64,000 nucleotides of DNA, taken from the NCBI GenBank assembly GCA_015059955.1, contig SUZK01000001.1, forward strand, positions 282,415 to 346,414, given 5' to 3'. Both the position numbers and the translations under genes were made by a program. Below are positions 19,001 through 27,231 of this stretch, one piece after another. The notes beneath the pieces are model-generated. The model worked only from the letters and a program-made list of their open reading frames with translations. It was not told the origin of the DNA and searched no databases. Source of the DNA: Rikenellaceae bacterium. GTDB lineage: Bacteria > Bacteroidota > Bacteroidia > Bacteroidales > Rikenellaceae. Within the stretch, counting starts at the first letter, position 1; each line of letters begins with the position of its first letter.

Positions 19001-19135
19001 ACTTGGGAGGAGGATGCCATTCGACTTGCTTATATCAATAATGGCGAGGTCTACGAGGCTAAATATCCGAGTCTTAAGTCTCTTTACGAGAGCGCTGTGA
19101 CGCGTGGTGAGACTATTATTCTCAAGGTAGAGTAG
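16067..19135 (+). CDS. Very large tip-type fimbrial adhesin lipoprotein
   Basis: At 1022 residues this is the largest subunit of the operon and is encoded last, as tip adhesins often are. It has lipobox MAC (about C20), a fimbrillin-like first 300 residues (IDVQNLTLFCFNDYGLYITH; RNHHYKLNIQG; VWVAVDDWVNEVSYGD) and then several Ig-like beta domains. The TRA site of the other subunits is replaced by VDVRGVD near 54-60, a possible alternative Arg site. I cannot assign the C-terminal domains. A stable hairpin follows the stop at 19158. Confidence 0.7.
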   Translation: MTKRLSYIFAALVATTMMACHHDTTTSIVSPEQDAIPEGMVEIEFVANTPLMTEVDVRGVDPDGIDVQNLTLFCFNDYGLYITHVSAELTPAVETPSLSGTYKAIIPEETRIIHFVGNQNPNLFDADMFINRTEDEIQDDMVGASGMIIYWSRFIFQDGAGSHQQQLASANGGEGIKLIRNQAMVSINNPDNEWIDITGFVSTNVYAFGTTAPYHPEKRFPTAGTAFEWPGEDFVTIPQNRTKLSDITEVYTKSEEYIFEHENTLQDPVSIILRGRPAGSSEELYYRVMIIDEQGEQMMIRRNHHYKLNIQGKLTYGSRNFEDALNSPATNNVWVAVDDWVNEVSYGDITLSVDETSVVLGEDKAGQSLDLYYTIESTSALTADDMAEVSWSTGNTVASHNFNHTFTPNGTSGRGRIVLQLLEMGDDAMLEGTLIVKKGRLQRTINVVLIKTQKFTPVWAATQIYGGDIGELATFKFTVPEDFPFFPFKVYVSVNSLDVRTQTTGRVLPVVRKGDEGWYGADNQLGYKYVYTVTEPGTQRLYMHSILAHEQGGKDNIILEAEFFETVNKEFQYASHQNAISVKNLEEYNVSGVSDEVIYYHLVPRKINAPVRIDMLLNDVSGATPRPINAGENDEFFIYTRTLDSLYTQADRDMFGLPDNWEWDCRLYVVDDDYWQQSTNGRMLMFKPTKFDKSGEEVGNYSIFLKTNSSRSDDMIRIASNQPESYSALPGKSNENYVGNTYRSFIYELSTYRPFRFAAQVAIDGGTPVGSWGTGTTPDPVDNLEWSYLPNQKVDINLEITSFTGSDGRSADPFGTSFEVYIDAPMLKLDESRLTPEMAAKLKPHATIPGRFVYTVDASREAERATGNGASVLIADAAAQSQAGERKTLPFVTNGITTAGEIVISSQTEVCEFFEKRFEVTNTLISGAVKYEANGVQYDVAANEFISFAIERTGVRIGSMNVPSNGQFTLNLRAEYSFTWEEDAIRLAYINNGEVYEAKYPSLKSLYESAVTRGETIILKVE

Positions 19136-19157
19136 GGGGTACCTATAATCTATTGTT

Positions 19158-19183
19158 GGCGGGTGGGCTTCGGCCTACCCGCC
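19158..19183 (+). terminator. Terminator of pilus operon
   Basis: A 10-bp GC-rich stem (19158-19167 with 19174-19183, one G-T pair) closed by a CTTCGG loop lies 22 bases after the last pilus gene. The T tract is poor, so it may act partly as an mRNA-stabilising end. Confidence 0.65.
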
Positions 19184-19369
19184 TCTATTATGACTGATGC
19201 TCTGTTGGGGATATGCGTTTCGGTTAGGATTTGAAAATAAAATGGATAGATGTATTTATCTAATGTATATAGCAATATAATAACTTTGGGAAGGAAGAGG
19301 GTAATGCCTCTCCTGCTCACAACAAACAAATATGCCAATGGAGGCAGAAGTATGCAATTTTACTAAGAA

Positions 19370-19392
19370 AGGGCGTTGTCCGCGACAACGCC
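19370..19392 (-). terminator. Bidirectional terminator
   Basis: GGGCGTTGTC (19370-19379) pairs with GACAACGCCC (19383-19392). T-rich sequence lies on both sides, so it can stop the minus-strand glycosidase operon and any plus-strand read-through. A -7-like TAACTTTG at 19281-19288 upstream could also make this the end of a short plus-strand RNA. Confidence 0.7.
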
Positions 19393-19412
19393 CATCTTTC
19401 ATCTTTTCTCTA

Positions 19413-20333
19413 TTATCTCCGCCAAACGATATATGTAATATTCTTTGGGGCACGGCGGCGGCCGGTGTAGTAGTTGGCCTCGCCAAATTCGTGCTTGAGG
19501 CCCTCCTCGTCCACTGCCCAGCCGTAGGCCGATGAGCCAACCAAGTATATGGCGTTATCGCATCCCAAGTCTACCAGTGTCTGCGCGAAGTCGTGGAACG
19601 ACTCTGCCGAAAGGCTCTCGACCATAAATATCTCACCCTTGCGGTCGCATAGCGCGCGGCGTATGGTCTTGCCTTTTGGGGCGTTATCCACCAATACGCC
19701 ATTGTCTACCAGTGGATACTGGCGGAAGAAGTAACCTTCGGTCTCGGTGGCGCGCTCGAATAGTGGCGAGTTGTCAGCCACACCTACAGTCACCACGTCG
19801 TCAATAATGGCGCAGTAGCCGCGCTTCGATAGTCCCCATGCTAAGGGCTCGCCTCTCAGCACAAAGGCTCCCACGATGCCGCCATTGTCGGCTCTCACGT
19901 CGGCAGCCTGCGCGGTGTATATTATCGTTGTGTCGGCCTTGTTTAGCTTTCCGAGGTGCAGTGATGCGCGTGCGTTATGCGGAATAAATAGGCGCAGTGG
20001 CACATCGTTTATCGTCGTGTCGCGGCGCTCGCAGTAGCCTCTCTCGGTGTCAGTGACCTCACTGCCGAGCCTCTCCACGCGGGGCTCTTCGGCGACATCC
20101 TCAGACGTGGGCTCCGCCACCACGGTAGCCTTGCTTGGCGACGACGCTTTGCTCTCATTGGTTGGTTGACTATCATCCTTTGATATTGACACTATCAACA
20201 CCACCAATCCAATGATAAGCACCGCGACGATGCCGATAATCCATCGGTTATCGCGTAGCTTATTGATTTTTCTATCTCCGATGATGCGAATCTCGTCATC
20301 ACCGATGCTGTCTAAGTCTGTAAACTTTCTCAT
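19413..20333 (-). CDS. Membrane-anchored phosphodiester glycosidase family protein
   Basis: This 306-residue protein has a short charged cytoplasmic N terminus, one transmembrane helix at about 31-50 and a Ser/Glu-rich linker. The C-terminal domain resembles phosphodiester glycosidases (NAGPA/DUF2233 type): KTIRRALCDRKGEIFMVES followed by LVDLGCDNAIYLVGSSAYGW. In the canonical family the last motif reads near NLDGGGS; here it is YLVGSS, so activity is uncertain. The domain would lie in the periplasm and could remodel a sugar-phosphodiester. It follows the LytTR gene by 2 bases, so the two form an operon. Confidence 0.7.
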   Translation of the reverse strand: MRKFTDLDSIGDDEIRIIGDRKINKLRDNRWIIGIVAVLIIGLVVLIVSISKDDSQPTNESKASSPSKATVVAEPTSEDVAEEPRVERLGSEVTDTERGYCERRDTTINDVPLRLFIPHNARASLHLGKLNKADTTIIYTAQAADVRADNGGIVGAFVLRGEPLAWGLSKRGYCAIIDDVVTVGVADNSPLFERATETEGYFFRQYPLVDNGVLVDNAPKGKTIRRALCDRKGEIFMVESLSAESFHDFAQTLVDLGCDNAIYLVGSSAYGWAVDEEGLKHEFGEANYYTGRRRAPKNITYIVWRR

Positions 20334-20335
20334 AG

Positions 20336-20698
20336 TTACTCAGCCTCCTTCTCAATATACTCCTTCAGCTGCTTCAACGCCTCCTTCGATGCTGGTAGCT
20401 CGTGGCAGAATGTCGCTGCATCCGATAGCTTCAGCTTCTGCTTTGCGGGGTTTATATAGTAGATGTAGGAGCTATTTATGATTAGACTCTTACCCAGTCG
20501 CACAAACGCCTTACCCTCGTTTCCGAGCTGCTTCTCGATGCGCTTCTCGATGTTGCCAAGCAGCGATGTGAGCACGCGTGTTTCGCCATCTATCTGCATC
20601 ATCGTCGTGTAGTTGCCGTCCGACGAGAAGTAGACGATGTGCTGTGGCACGATGCGCACAAGCTCTGTTGCTGTTGATATGATAAGGTGTTTTGCCAT
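20336..20698 (-). CDS. Orphan LytTR-domain DNA-binding protein
   Basis: This 120-residue protein is essentially one LytTR domain (LVRIVPQHIVYFSSDGNYTT at about 13-32; FVRLGKSLIINSSYIYYI), with no receiver domain. Such proteins bind promoter direct repeats and can act without a histidine kinase. I chose ATG 20698 because a full promoter lies at 20718-20748; the frame is open to 20740, but that would begin upstream of the transcription start. It is co-transcribed with the glycosidase gene. A 14-bp palindrome abuts the -33 box and could be its own or another regulator's operator. Confidence 0.85.
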   Translation of the reverse strand: MAKHLIISTATELVRIVPQHIVYFSSDGNYTTMMQIDGETRVLTSLLGNIEKRIEKQLGNEGKAFVRLGKSLIINSSYIYYINPAKQKLKLSDAATFCHELPASKEALKQLKEYIEKEAE

Positions 20699-20717
20699 CT
20701 TTTGCTTGGGTGTACGA

Positions 20718-20748
20718 CAAAGGTATGCATCTTTTTTCACTGGTGCAA
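20718..20748 (-). promoter_or_regulatory. Promoter of LytTR-glycosidase operon
   Basis: On the minus strand, TTG (20748-20746), a 20-base spacer and TACCTTTG (20725-20718) match the Bacteroidota consensus. The start site would be near 20712, giving a very short leader before ATG 20698. Confidence 0.78.
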
Positions 20749-20751
20749 GAT

Positions 20752-20765
20752 TTCGTGCGCACGAA
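20752..20765. promoter_or_regulatory. 14-bp palindrome next to LytTR promoter
   Basis: TTCGTGCGCACGAA is a perfect palindrome 3 bases upstream of the -33 box. Eleven of its bases (TTCGTGCGCAC) recur at 54864-54874 over the nqr start region, and the GTGCGC...GCGCAC core recurs at 30626-30639. It is a likely protein-binding site; the regulator is unknown. Confidence 0.55.
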
Positions 20766-20888
20766 TGTATGAAATAGTCGATTTTCGTGATGAAATGAGA
20801 CTGCTTCTATCTCCTTTTTACAAAATCGCACGGCAGGGACAATTTCGTACAGCGAAAGGGTTACTTCATACATATGACCGAAAAATCG

Positions 20889-20919
20889 TTGCACGCCTCA
20901 ATTTTACTGCCGATATTTG
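20889..20919 (+). promoter_or_regulatory. Promoter of small secreted protein gene
   Basis: TTG at 20889-20891, 20 bases, then GATATTTG at 20912-20919 (one mismatch to TAnnTTTG). Transcription would start near 20926 and ATG 20949 follows. Confidence 0.6.
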
Positions 20920-20948
20920 TACTACGAATAACACTTAAAATACCTGCT

Positions 20949-21410
20949 ATGAAACGACTATTTACACTTATCGCTGTGGCGTTGGTTGCCACTACAAACA
21001 TCTGCTCGGCACAGGTTGGCCTTAACGAGATTCGCTTTCGCGACTGGGAGGATAAGGACTGGCTCGATAACGACTATATCCGTGAGCTGCGCTCATATAT
21101 CGACGCCTATGGCCGTGGCGAGGTCGAGAACTCGGCGCTTGATGCCTATGCCGATATTATCGACAGCCAGTTTGTTGTCGCATATATTGAGCCTGCGCTT
21201 TTTGGTGGCGCATATCTTCTTGTTGTCTTCCTTGACGACCCCTCGAAGGTCTTTCATTCGCATGTGTATAGCTTCGTCGACGAGGAGTGCGAGGTTGTCG
21301 TCGGCTACGAGGTGAGGTGGCTCGACCTGTGTGATGCCGAATTTGACCTTACGCGAGAGGATATTTTTCAGATTGCCGCCGACCACCCCGATGACAAGGT
21401 GCTATGGTAG
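20949..21410 (+). CDS. Small secreted protein of unknown function
   Basis: This 153-residue protein has a clear signal peptide (MKRLFTLIAVALVATTNICS, cut after about SAQ). The mature part is acidic and rich in Trp, Tyr and Asp (RFRDWEDKDWLDNDYIRELR), with beta strands in the second half (YLLVVFLDDPSKVFHSHVYS). I do not recognise a family. It is divergent from the LytTR operon, so both could answer to the shared palindrome. ATG 20949 is chosen for its position before the signal peptide and after the promoter; an earlier in-frame start at 20874 would precede that promoter. Confidence 0.8.
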   Translation: MKRLFTLIAVALVATTNICSAQVGLNEIRFRDWEDKDWLDNDYIRELRSYIDAYGRGEVENSALDAYADIIDSQFVVAYIEPALFGGAYLLVVFLDDPSKVFHSHVYSFVDEECEVVVGYEVRWLDLCDAEFDLTREDIFQIAADHPDDKVLW

Positions 21411-21461
21411 CCGATGTTATGCTTTGTGTTGTCGTTGTTACACGATGACGCTGATATATAC

Positions 21462-21489
21462 GAGGCCGACTAAATTTTTAGTCGGCCTC
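21462..21489. terminator. Bidirectional terminator
   Basis: GAGGCCGACTA (21462-21472) pairs with TAGTCGGCCTC (21479-21489). It lies between the convergent small-protein gene and the beta-helix adhesin gene and can serve both. Confidence 0.8.
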
Positions 21490-21557
21490 TTGTTGCAGCA
21501 CAATGTATATGAAAGCAAAATTTGGTAAGTGCTGCGATTACCTATACCTCTTCGCTA

Positions 21558-24500
21558 CTACTGTGATATCCACTGGGCGTAGAGCGTCATGTCCTCTTTG
21601 ATATTCATAATATCGCCACTCTTGTATGTCATGCCCTTGCCATCCGAACGAGTGTTCCAGCCCGCGAATGTGTACATCGCTCGCTTAGCATCAGGAGTTA
21701 CCAGAGCACTATTTGTCGATGTTACGATATTCTGCGATGGGAAGCTAACATTTGCCGTGGCATCTGCTGTGTTGACATCAAAGGTGATGACTACGTGTGT
21801 CACCTCGCCACCATTTAGCACAACCGTACCACGCTCATTGGCGACATCCTCATTAGGTACGTAGTTGCTTACACGATTATTCTTGATGCTACCATCGTTG
21901 ATTGTCACATTTGCGTTTGCACCAATAGCGTACAAACCGCCACCATACATGATGGCCTTATTTCCCGAAATTGTTGGGCCGCCAACGCCTGCCAAACCAA
22001 TCTTAACGGCAGCGGTGTTATCGCTCGATGCCATATCTACGCATATACCACCACCATTGCCATCACATGTGTTGTCGATAATACTACCAGACTCAATGGT
22101 AACCTCCACGCCGCTATTTGGCGATGTTATATATATGCCGCCACCATTGCCTGAGTTCTCCGTATTTCTACGCAGGGCGGAGTTATTCGATACCTCCGCG
22201 TCGTTACCCCTAATTGTGAAGTTGCCGGCAGCAATATAGATACCTCCGCCATTACCTTCGCTGGCGAGATTGTCATGAATAGTTCCGTTGGTCATCTCAA
22301 CAGAGCCGCCCTCAAGATATATGCCTCCACCATTGTGCGACGCTCTACAATTCTCAATCAGACCACCTGTCATCACGAATTTTGGATCACCTATGGCATT
22401 TGCACTCTTCTTGATGTATACAGCACCGCCATTATTCGCCTCGCAGTTGCGGATTGTTCCTCCGGTCATGGTGAATACTCCATCCTCCATATATACAGCA
22501 CCGCCATTATCCATAATATGATAATACTCCTTGTTTATCACATTACTATTATTTATGGTGCCACCTGTCATGTTAAACGTCGTAATCTTACCCTCGGCAG
22601 CACCAGCTGCCATCACAAACTGAGCCGATATATCGCCACCCGATACGGTAATTTCGGCATGGCCAATCTTGCCATCAGGGTTATTGGTCTTGCCACCGCC
22701 GATTGTACCTGTGTGGATAGTTGGGTTGCCCGAGATAATAATTGTTGCGGCACCACCATAGGCAGGAACGCTCGAGCTGCTTAATGCTGTGCTGACGCCT
22801 CCTGTGCCACCACCAATGCCCGAGCCTGCAGGGTACTCGTTGCCTGTGTGCTTGTCAATGGCTGGTATACTCTTGGCAATAACGTAGCTGTTGCCTGAAA
22901 TGGTAACCTTTGCGCTGCCTCCCTCGCGTGTTTTGCTGCTACCGCCGCCTATGGCCGTGCCGAGAGCTGTCTGCGCATATACATAGCCCCCCGTAATCTC
23001 AACCTCGCCACTACCTCCAGAACTCTCCCACGAGCCAGCGCTGCCGATGGCTGCACTTGGGATCTCCCACTCGTTAGCATGGTTATATGCGAAGACATTA
23101 CCACCACTAATCTTTACGTTACCGATGCCGCCCTGAGAGTTAAAGCCAATACCGCCACCAATTGCTGTACCCGTAGTTGTGGCTACTGCTGTGACCGTAC
23201 CACCCTCAATGCGCACATGACCTCTGTCGTTACCACCTCCACCAATAGCGGTGCAATTCTCTGCCTGAGTAGTGCCAGCGAAGATTGTTCCACCCTTGAT
23301 TACAATACCGATTGCATTTCCTGACGAGCCATCATCACCACCTATGGCGGTGCACCAATAGTTTGAGAAGTAACCATGCACATTGTCGGCGTTATAACGG
23401 TCTCCTGATGACTGTGCCGACGTAGATTTGTAGAAGTCGACAGTGGCGGCTGTCAAAGTGCCAGAGCCTTGCAAAATCAACTCGTTATTATAGATGAGAC
23501 CACTGGCGTCTCTACCACTATAATAGTGGACCGCACCTACTCGATTATCTCCAACTAAATTAACTGTCAACTTCGAACTCTTCGTATTCGGTGTGAATGA
23601 GAGGCCTGCGGAGTTACGTGTAGCACCAGCATCCATATATCGTGAGTAGATGTTGTCCAATGTAATCTCGTTGTTTAGTACATTGGTGCCATCGCCGTTA
23701 ACGGAGATATAGTATGGAGTACTGCTACGCCCCACTTTGCGTACAGCGCCATTTTGCGTTGCTGGGCTGCTTGCTTTGTCAGCATTAATATTCTCCGCTG
23801 TATCCCAAGCCTCAATAACATCTTCAACGCTTGTGTTATTGGTGATATACTCGCTCCAGAACTGATTGCCTACCTTTACGGGGTCGTATGAAGGTAGACG
23901 GCATGGGTCGCTTAGCGACGAGGCATATCCAGTGCTTGCCTTGTTAGCATCGGTAGATTGGTATACGTAGTAGTGATACCTGTTTGACTCCATCTCACTC
24001 GCGGTCCATGTCTTGCTTATAGTCGTAGCAACACCATTTACATATACCGCACCCGAATATGATGTGGGAGTGATGACAACATTCCCTGCGTGGAGGTCGA
24101 AATATACATAGTTCTGCTCGCGTTGCTTGTGGATAGTATAGGTTACAAGCGCGCCCTTATCCCACTTTAATCCCTTAAGCGGAGCCTTAATAGTACCGCC
24201 ATCATACACTAACTCTACATATGCGTTATCGGGGATATCCTGAGGAATCATCATAAAGATCTCGTCATCGCCAGTGATATACTCGCCCTCGTTGCACGCC
24301 TTGCCGCCAGTAGGGATAGGCGCAGTGAACGTGGTCTTATTATCCTTATTAGGTATCATCCATACATCGTCACCAATAGTGTAGTGACCTACGTAGTTGA
24401 CGTTAACAATCTTCAGACTCTTAACCATACAGTCGAAGCCCGCCTTGAAACGAACGCCTGTCAAAGTGTGCTGGAACGTAAGAGGGATATTCTGACCATA

Positions 24501-25073
24501 GTCGCTGGGTACGCTCTTGATATGGGTCGTAATAAGGTCGAACTGCTTGTCAACATCCTGAGGAACTGTATAGTTGATGGTTGTTGTTCCATTGATTGTC
24601 GTCGTGCTAAAATCAGATGCACCCTCACTCGTGGCGTATGGTGCGTAGCCATATACCTTCAATGTGGTGGTCGCACTGATACTATTCCAGAGTACAGGAT
24701 TTGCCACAGCTTCCAACACTTCGTTGTTGACAAACTGGAAATGGTGGTTAGTCATTATTGGGGACAGCAAATCGTCGCCCATATAGGGATGTGCGAATAT
24801 GCCGACGTTCACCCCGTCAAGTGACGAGATAACACTGCCGCGTGTATGCTCGTCGCCCGCCATGGGCCACGCCTGCTCATCAATAGTCAGGTACTCCGAC
24901 TCGCTATGGCTATTTAAATCGGAACGAGTGTTAACTGAGAGGGCTGCTGAGAACCCGATATACTCATTCGAGTGGTTGCCGACCTCCACCAATTGGTCCT
25001 TAACACAGCCGCTTGAGAGAAGTAATACTCCCAGTACTGCGACTATTTGGCTATATGTTTTCATACTCTTCAT
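21558..25073 (-). CDS. Giant fimbrillin/beta-helix adhesin with InlB-type repeat
   Basis: This 1171-residue lipoprotein (lipobox SSGC near C22) is the last gene of the second surface operon. The first about 350 residues look like a fimbrillin domain (NTRSDLN processing-type site; VYGYAPYATSEGAS; TFQHTLTGVRFKAGF). The middle is a long right-handed beta-helix with Gly-rich coils (GTAIGGGIGFNSQGGIGNVK and GNGGGIYI repeats). The end is a Listeria-Bacteroides (InlB-type) repeat (YTFAGWNTRSDGKGMTYKSG). It is a probable tip adhesin or carbohydrate-binding surface protein. ATG 25073 follows GGAG by 7 bases and the previous stop by 4; ATG 25064 is an alternative. Confidence 0.8.
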   Translation of the reverse strand: MKSMKTYSQIVAVLGVLLLSSGCVKDQLVEVGNHSNEYIGFSAALSVNTRSDLNSHSESEYLTIDEQAWPMAGDEHTRGSVISSLDGVNVGIFAHPYMGDDLLSPIMTNHHFQFVNNEVLEAVANPVLWNSISATTTLKVYGYAPYATSEGASDFSTTTINGTTTINYTVPQDVDKQFDLITTHIKSVPSDYGQNIPLTFQHTLTGVRFKAGFDCMVKSLKIVNVNYVGHYTIGDDVWMIPNKDNKTTFTAPIPTGGKACNEGEYITGDDEIFMMIPQDIPDNAYVELVYDGGTIKAPLKGLKWDKGALVTYTIHKQREQNYVYFDLHAGNVVITPTSYSGAVYVNGVATTISKTWTASEMESNRYHYYVYQSTDANKASTGYASSLSDPCRLPSYDPVKVGNQFWSEYITNNTSVEDVIEAWDTAENINADKASSPATQNGAVRKVGRSSTPYYISVNGDGTNVLNNEITLDNIYSRYMDAGATRNSAGLSFTPNTKSSKLTVNLVGDNRVGAVHYYSGRDASGLIYNNELILQGSGTLTAATVDFYKSTSAQSSGDRYNADNVHGYFSNYWCTAIGGDDGSSGNAIGIVIKGGTIFAGTTQAENCTAIGGGGNDRGHVRIEGGTVTAVATTTGTAIGGGIGFNSQGGIGNVKISGGNVFAYNHANEWEIPSAAIGSAGSWESSGGSGEVEITGGYVYAQTALGTAIGGGSSKTREGGSAKVTISGNSYVIAKSIPAIDKHTGNEYPAGSGIGGGTGGVSTALSSSSVPAYGGAATIIISGNPTIHTGTIGGGKTNNPDGKIGHAEITVSGGDISAQFVMAAGAAEGKITTFNMTGGTINNSNVINKEYYHIMDNGGAVYMEDGVFTMTGGTIRNCEANNGGAVYIKKSANAIGDPKFVMTGGLIENCRASHNGGGIYLEGGSVEMTNGTIHDNLASEGNGGGIYIAAGNFTIRGNDAEVSNNSALRRNTENSGNGGGIYITSPNSGVEVTIESGSIIDNTCDGNGGGICVDMASSDNTAAVKIGLAGVGGPTISGNKAIMYGGGLYAIGANANVTINDGSIKNNRVSNYVPNEDVANERGTVVLNGGEVTHVVITFDVNTADATANVSFPSQNIVTSTNSALVTPDAKRAMYTFAGWNTRSDGKGMTYKSGDIMNIKEDMTLYAQWISQ

Positions 25074-25077
25074 CGTG

Positions 25078-26067
25078 TTACTCTCCTCCCAAATCCACAT
25101 TCTGCTCATTCCATGGGACAAGGTTACAACTTGCCTCAATATGGTTGAACTTATTGAAATAGATATTAATAATAAACAACTTACCTGCGGTTTGCTCTGC
25201 CGAGGTGATGAGATTGCCGTTTTCATCCTTTAGTGCTACCTCAATCTCCTTCTCGGCGACATTCTCGGTAGCAATCTTTAACTTCATTGTCGAAGAGGGT
25301 GCGCAAAGTAGTGAGCCCAACGATTGGAGGTTGATAGATAGCGGCATGGTGCTACCTCCCAGAGCATCTATATCGGCTGTCAACGCAGAATAGGCGATTG
25401 TCGACTCGCCGCCATCAGTTGCTGGGAATGTGATGGTCACGCCATTAGACGATACCACGGTAACCTTGGTCACTGCTCCCCAGTCGTCGATGGCCTTAAT
25501 GTCGGATGCCTCAGCCTCAAACTTTACCCAGGTAAGCAGGTGCTTATACTGCTGAGTGGTGAATGGAGCCTCCCATGAGCCGACAATCTGGTCGGCGAAC
25601 ATCAAATCCACAGAGCCATCAATAGGGTGTGTGGCAGATGTACCATCGGCGCTACTCCAACCGCTTTGTGGGTAGAGGCCTACGCAGTAGACATTATTAT
25701 TCACAGGGTCATTGATTGGGTATGTAAGTGCCTGGCTTTTATTCTCAGGGTTTACATAGACTGTTGTCGGGTTGCCGCTATCATATTTGATATTTGCACG
25801 GAAGGGTAGGAATGTTGGTGCTGTGGGGGTACCATTATCCTCGTACACACCGCACCTTCTTGAGAACCATACGGTAGCCTCCATGCCAGCTGTCGATGTT
25901 CCTGTATATACATTCGCTTCCGTAGCACGTGTCCTGTCCATGGATACGACATCGGCGCTAAGCATAATCTCTGGACTGCTCCCTTTGGGTAGCTCCACGC
26001 TCTTATCGCACGCAGCAAGTAATAGTGCTAATGCGACATATGTCAATTGATAGATAAAGCTCTTCAT
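25078..26067 (-). CDS. Fimbrillin-family lipoprotein
   Basis: This 329-residue lipoprotein (lipobox AAC at about C20) has RTRATEA near 44-50, matching the Arg-Ala site of fimbrillin precursors. The body (YPQSGWSSADGTSATHPIDG; HLLTWVKFEAEASDIKAIDD) aligns by eye with the next gene, so the two are paralogues from duplication. The C terminus ends in a donor-strand-like NLVPWNEQNVDLGGE. It is a likely minor subunit of the second surface fibre. The start at 26067 is set by the signal peptide; the gene is 13 bases after its neighbour and 4 bases before the adhesin. Confidence 0.8.
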   Translation of the reverse strand: MKSFIYQLTYVALALLLAACDKSVELPKGSSPEIMLSADVVSMDRTRATEANVYTGTSTAGMEATVWFSRRCGVYEDNGTPTAPTFLPFRANIKYDSGNPTTVYVNPENKSQALTYPINDPVNNNVYCVGLYPQSGWSSADGTSATHPIDGSVDLMFADQIVGSWEAPFTTQQYKHLLTWVKFEAEASDIKAIDDWGAVTKVTVVSSNGVTITFPATDGGESTIAYSALTADIDALGGSTMPLSINLQSLGSLLCAPSSTMKLKIATENVAEKEIEVALKDENGNLITSAEQTAGKLFIINIYFNKFNHIEASCNLVPWNEQNVDLGGE

Positions 26068-26080
26068 AATCCCAAAAACC

Positions 26081-27226
26081 TTACAATTCAACATAACCCG
26101 AACCGCCCAATGTCCAATCCACAACGTCTGCCGTCACAACAATAGTGTTACCCATCTTGAAGGTGAGATTTAGGGTAAAACACTTAGCACGAGTGCTTCC
26201 CTCGTAGTATTTTGTGTCGTTCACACGTAGGTCGATAGGCACCTCTACCTTGCGGTGCTCGGTCTCGATGTGTAGCACATACTCGGCACTCTCGGTCTCG
26301 ATACCGTCTACCACGCTCTTTGCCAAAGCCTCTACGGGCGCACACAGAACGTATGCCACCTCCACAGGCTTGGTCACCTTAGCGTCGTAGACCTTCAACT
26401 GATAGCCTCCCGCCGCAGGGAAGAGGTTGTCGCTCTTAGGCTGATATAGTGGCAATAGACCATCGAAACCGGCTGCATCGCTAAATGTCGTACACGACAT
26501 GTCAATCACGCCATCGACAAGCGAGTCGTCAGCGCGGCTGATATCGATGCTCACATGGTTCTTGCTCTCAATCTTGATATCCTTAATCTTGCCCCATGCC
26601 GACATAGCCTGCTCATCCTCGGCAATCATACGCACCTTGAGCCATGTTAGCATATGCCAGAACTTTAGCTCTGGAACATCGAATACGGGGTTTTCGGCAG
26701 TCGAGCCGCTGGCATACTTGCCCTCGATGCGAGGTGCAAACATAACATCGTTGCTACCGTCGAAGGTGAAGCTGGCACTCATGTCATCGGAGCCCGCCTG
26801 CCACCCTGTCTGAGGGTGTAGACCAATAAAGAATACTGGTGTGCCGCTCTGAGGATATACCGCCTGGTCGAGTAGCTGTGGCGCTCCAGAGTCGAAGTCT
26901 GCGGTAGCGTGAATAGCCACCTGATGGGCAAACTCGCCTGTGCCATTCTTGCCATTTAGCGGAATGGTCGGATTGGGGAACGTATAGCAGTCATCCGTAG
27001 CGTTGTAGAACGACGATGCCCATATTGCGGCGTGTAGCACACCATCCTTGCTGTCGTTGGGTATAGTCTGTTCGTATGGCGCACGCGTAGCCTCGTGTCC
27101 CTCGGTTACTGCCGTGAGATATACTTGCTGGTCGTCGTTCGCGGCCTGTGGCTCACGCTCGTTCTGGCATCCTGAGAGCAGGATAACCGAGACCATAGTT
27201 ATAAATATAGGTATATATCGCTTCAT
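26081..27226 (-). CDS. Fimbrillin-family lipoprotein (paralogue)
   Basis: This 381-residue lipoprotein has lipobox SGC at about C20 and EATRAPYE near 48-55. Shared motifs with the following paralogue are HPQTGWQAGSDDMSASFTFD, then DVMFAPRIEGKY, then HMLTWLKVRM, spaced alike in both proteins. It ends VTADVVDWTLGGSGYVEL, a donor-strand-like tail. The likely role is a stacked subunit of the fibre. It is 5 bases from the preceding gene. Confidence 0.8.
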   Translation of the reverse strand: MKRYIPIFITMVSVILLSGCQNEREPQAANDDQQVYLTAVTEGHEATRAPYEQTIPNDSKDGVLHAAIWASSFYNATDDCYTFPNPTIPLNGKNGTGEFAHQVAIHATADFDSGAPQLLDQAVYPQSGTPVFFIGLHPQTGWQAGSDDMSASFTFDGSNDVMFAPRIEGKYASGSTAENPVFDVPELKFWHMLTWLKVRMIAEDEQAMSAWGKIKDIKIESKNHVSIDISRADDSLVDGVIDMSCTTFSDAAGFDGLLPLYQPKSDNLFPAAGGYQLKVYDAKVTKPVEVAYVLCAPVEALAKSVVDGIETESAEYVLHIETEHRKVEVPIDLRVNDTKYYEGSTRAKCFTLNLTFKMGNTIVVTADVVDWTLGGSGYVEL

Positions 27227-27231
27227 GCTAC

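Noticed and set aside
7192..19135. Polysaccharide utilisation (SusC/D) locus
   Set aside because: The barrel is a small DUF3575 type without TonB-dependent features and the lipoproteins are fimbrillins, not SusD.
22275..22784. Long plus-strand open frames across 21.6-25.2 kb
   Set aside because: They are antisense to the beta-helix adhesin gene; its repetitive Gly/Thr codons keep opposite frames open. No signal peptide, promoter or family motif.
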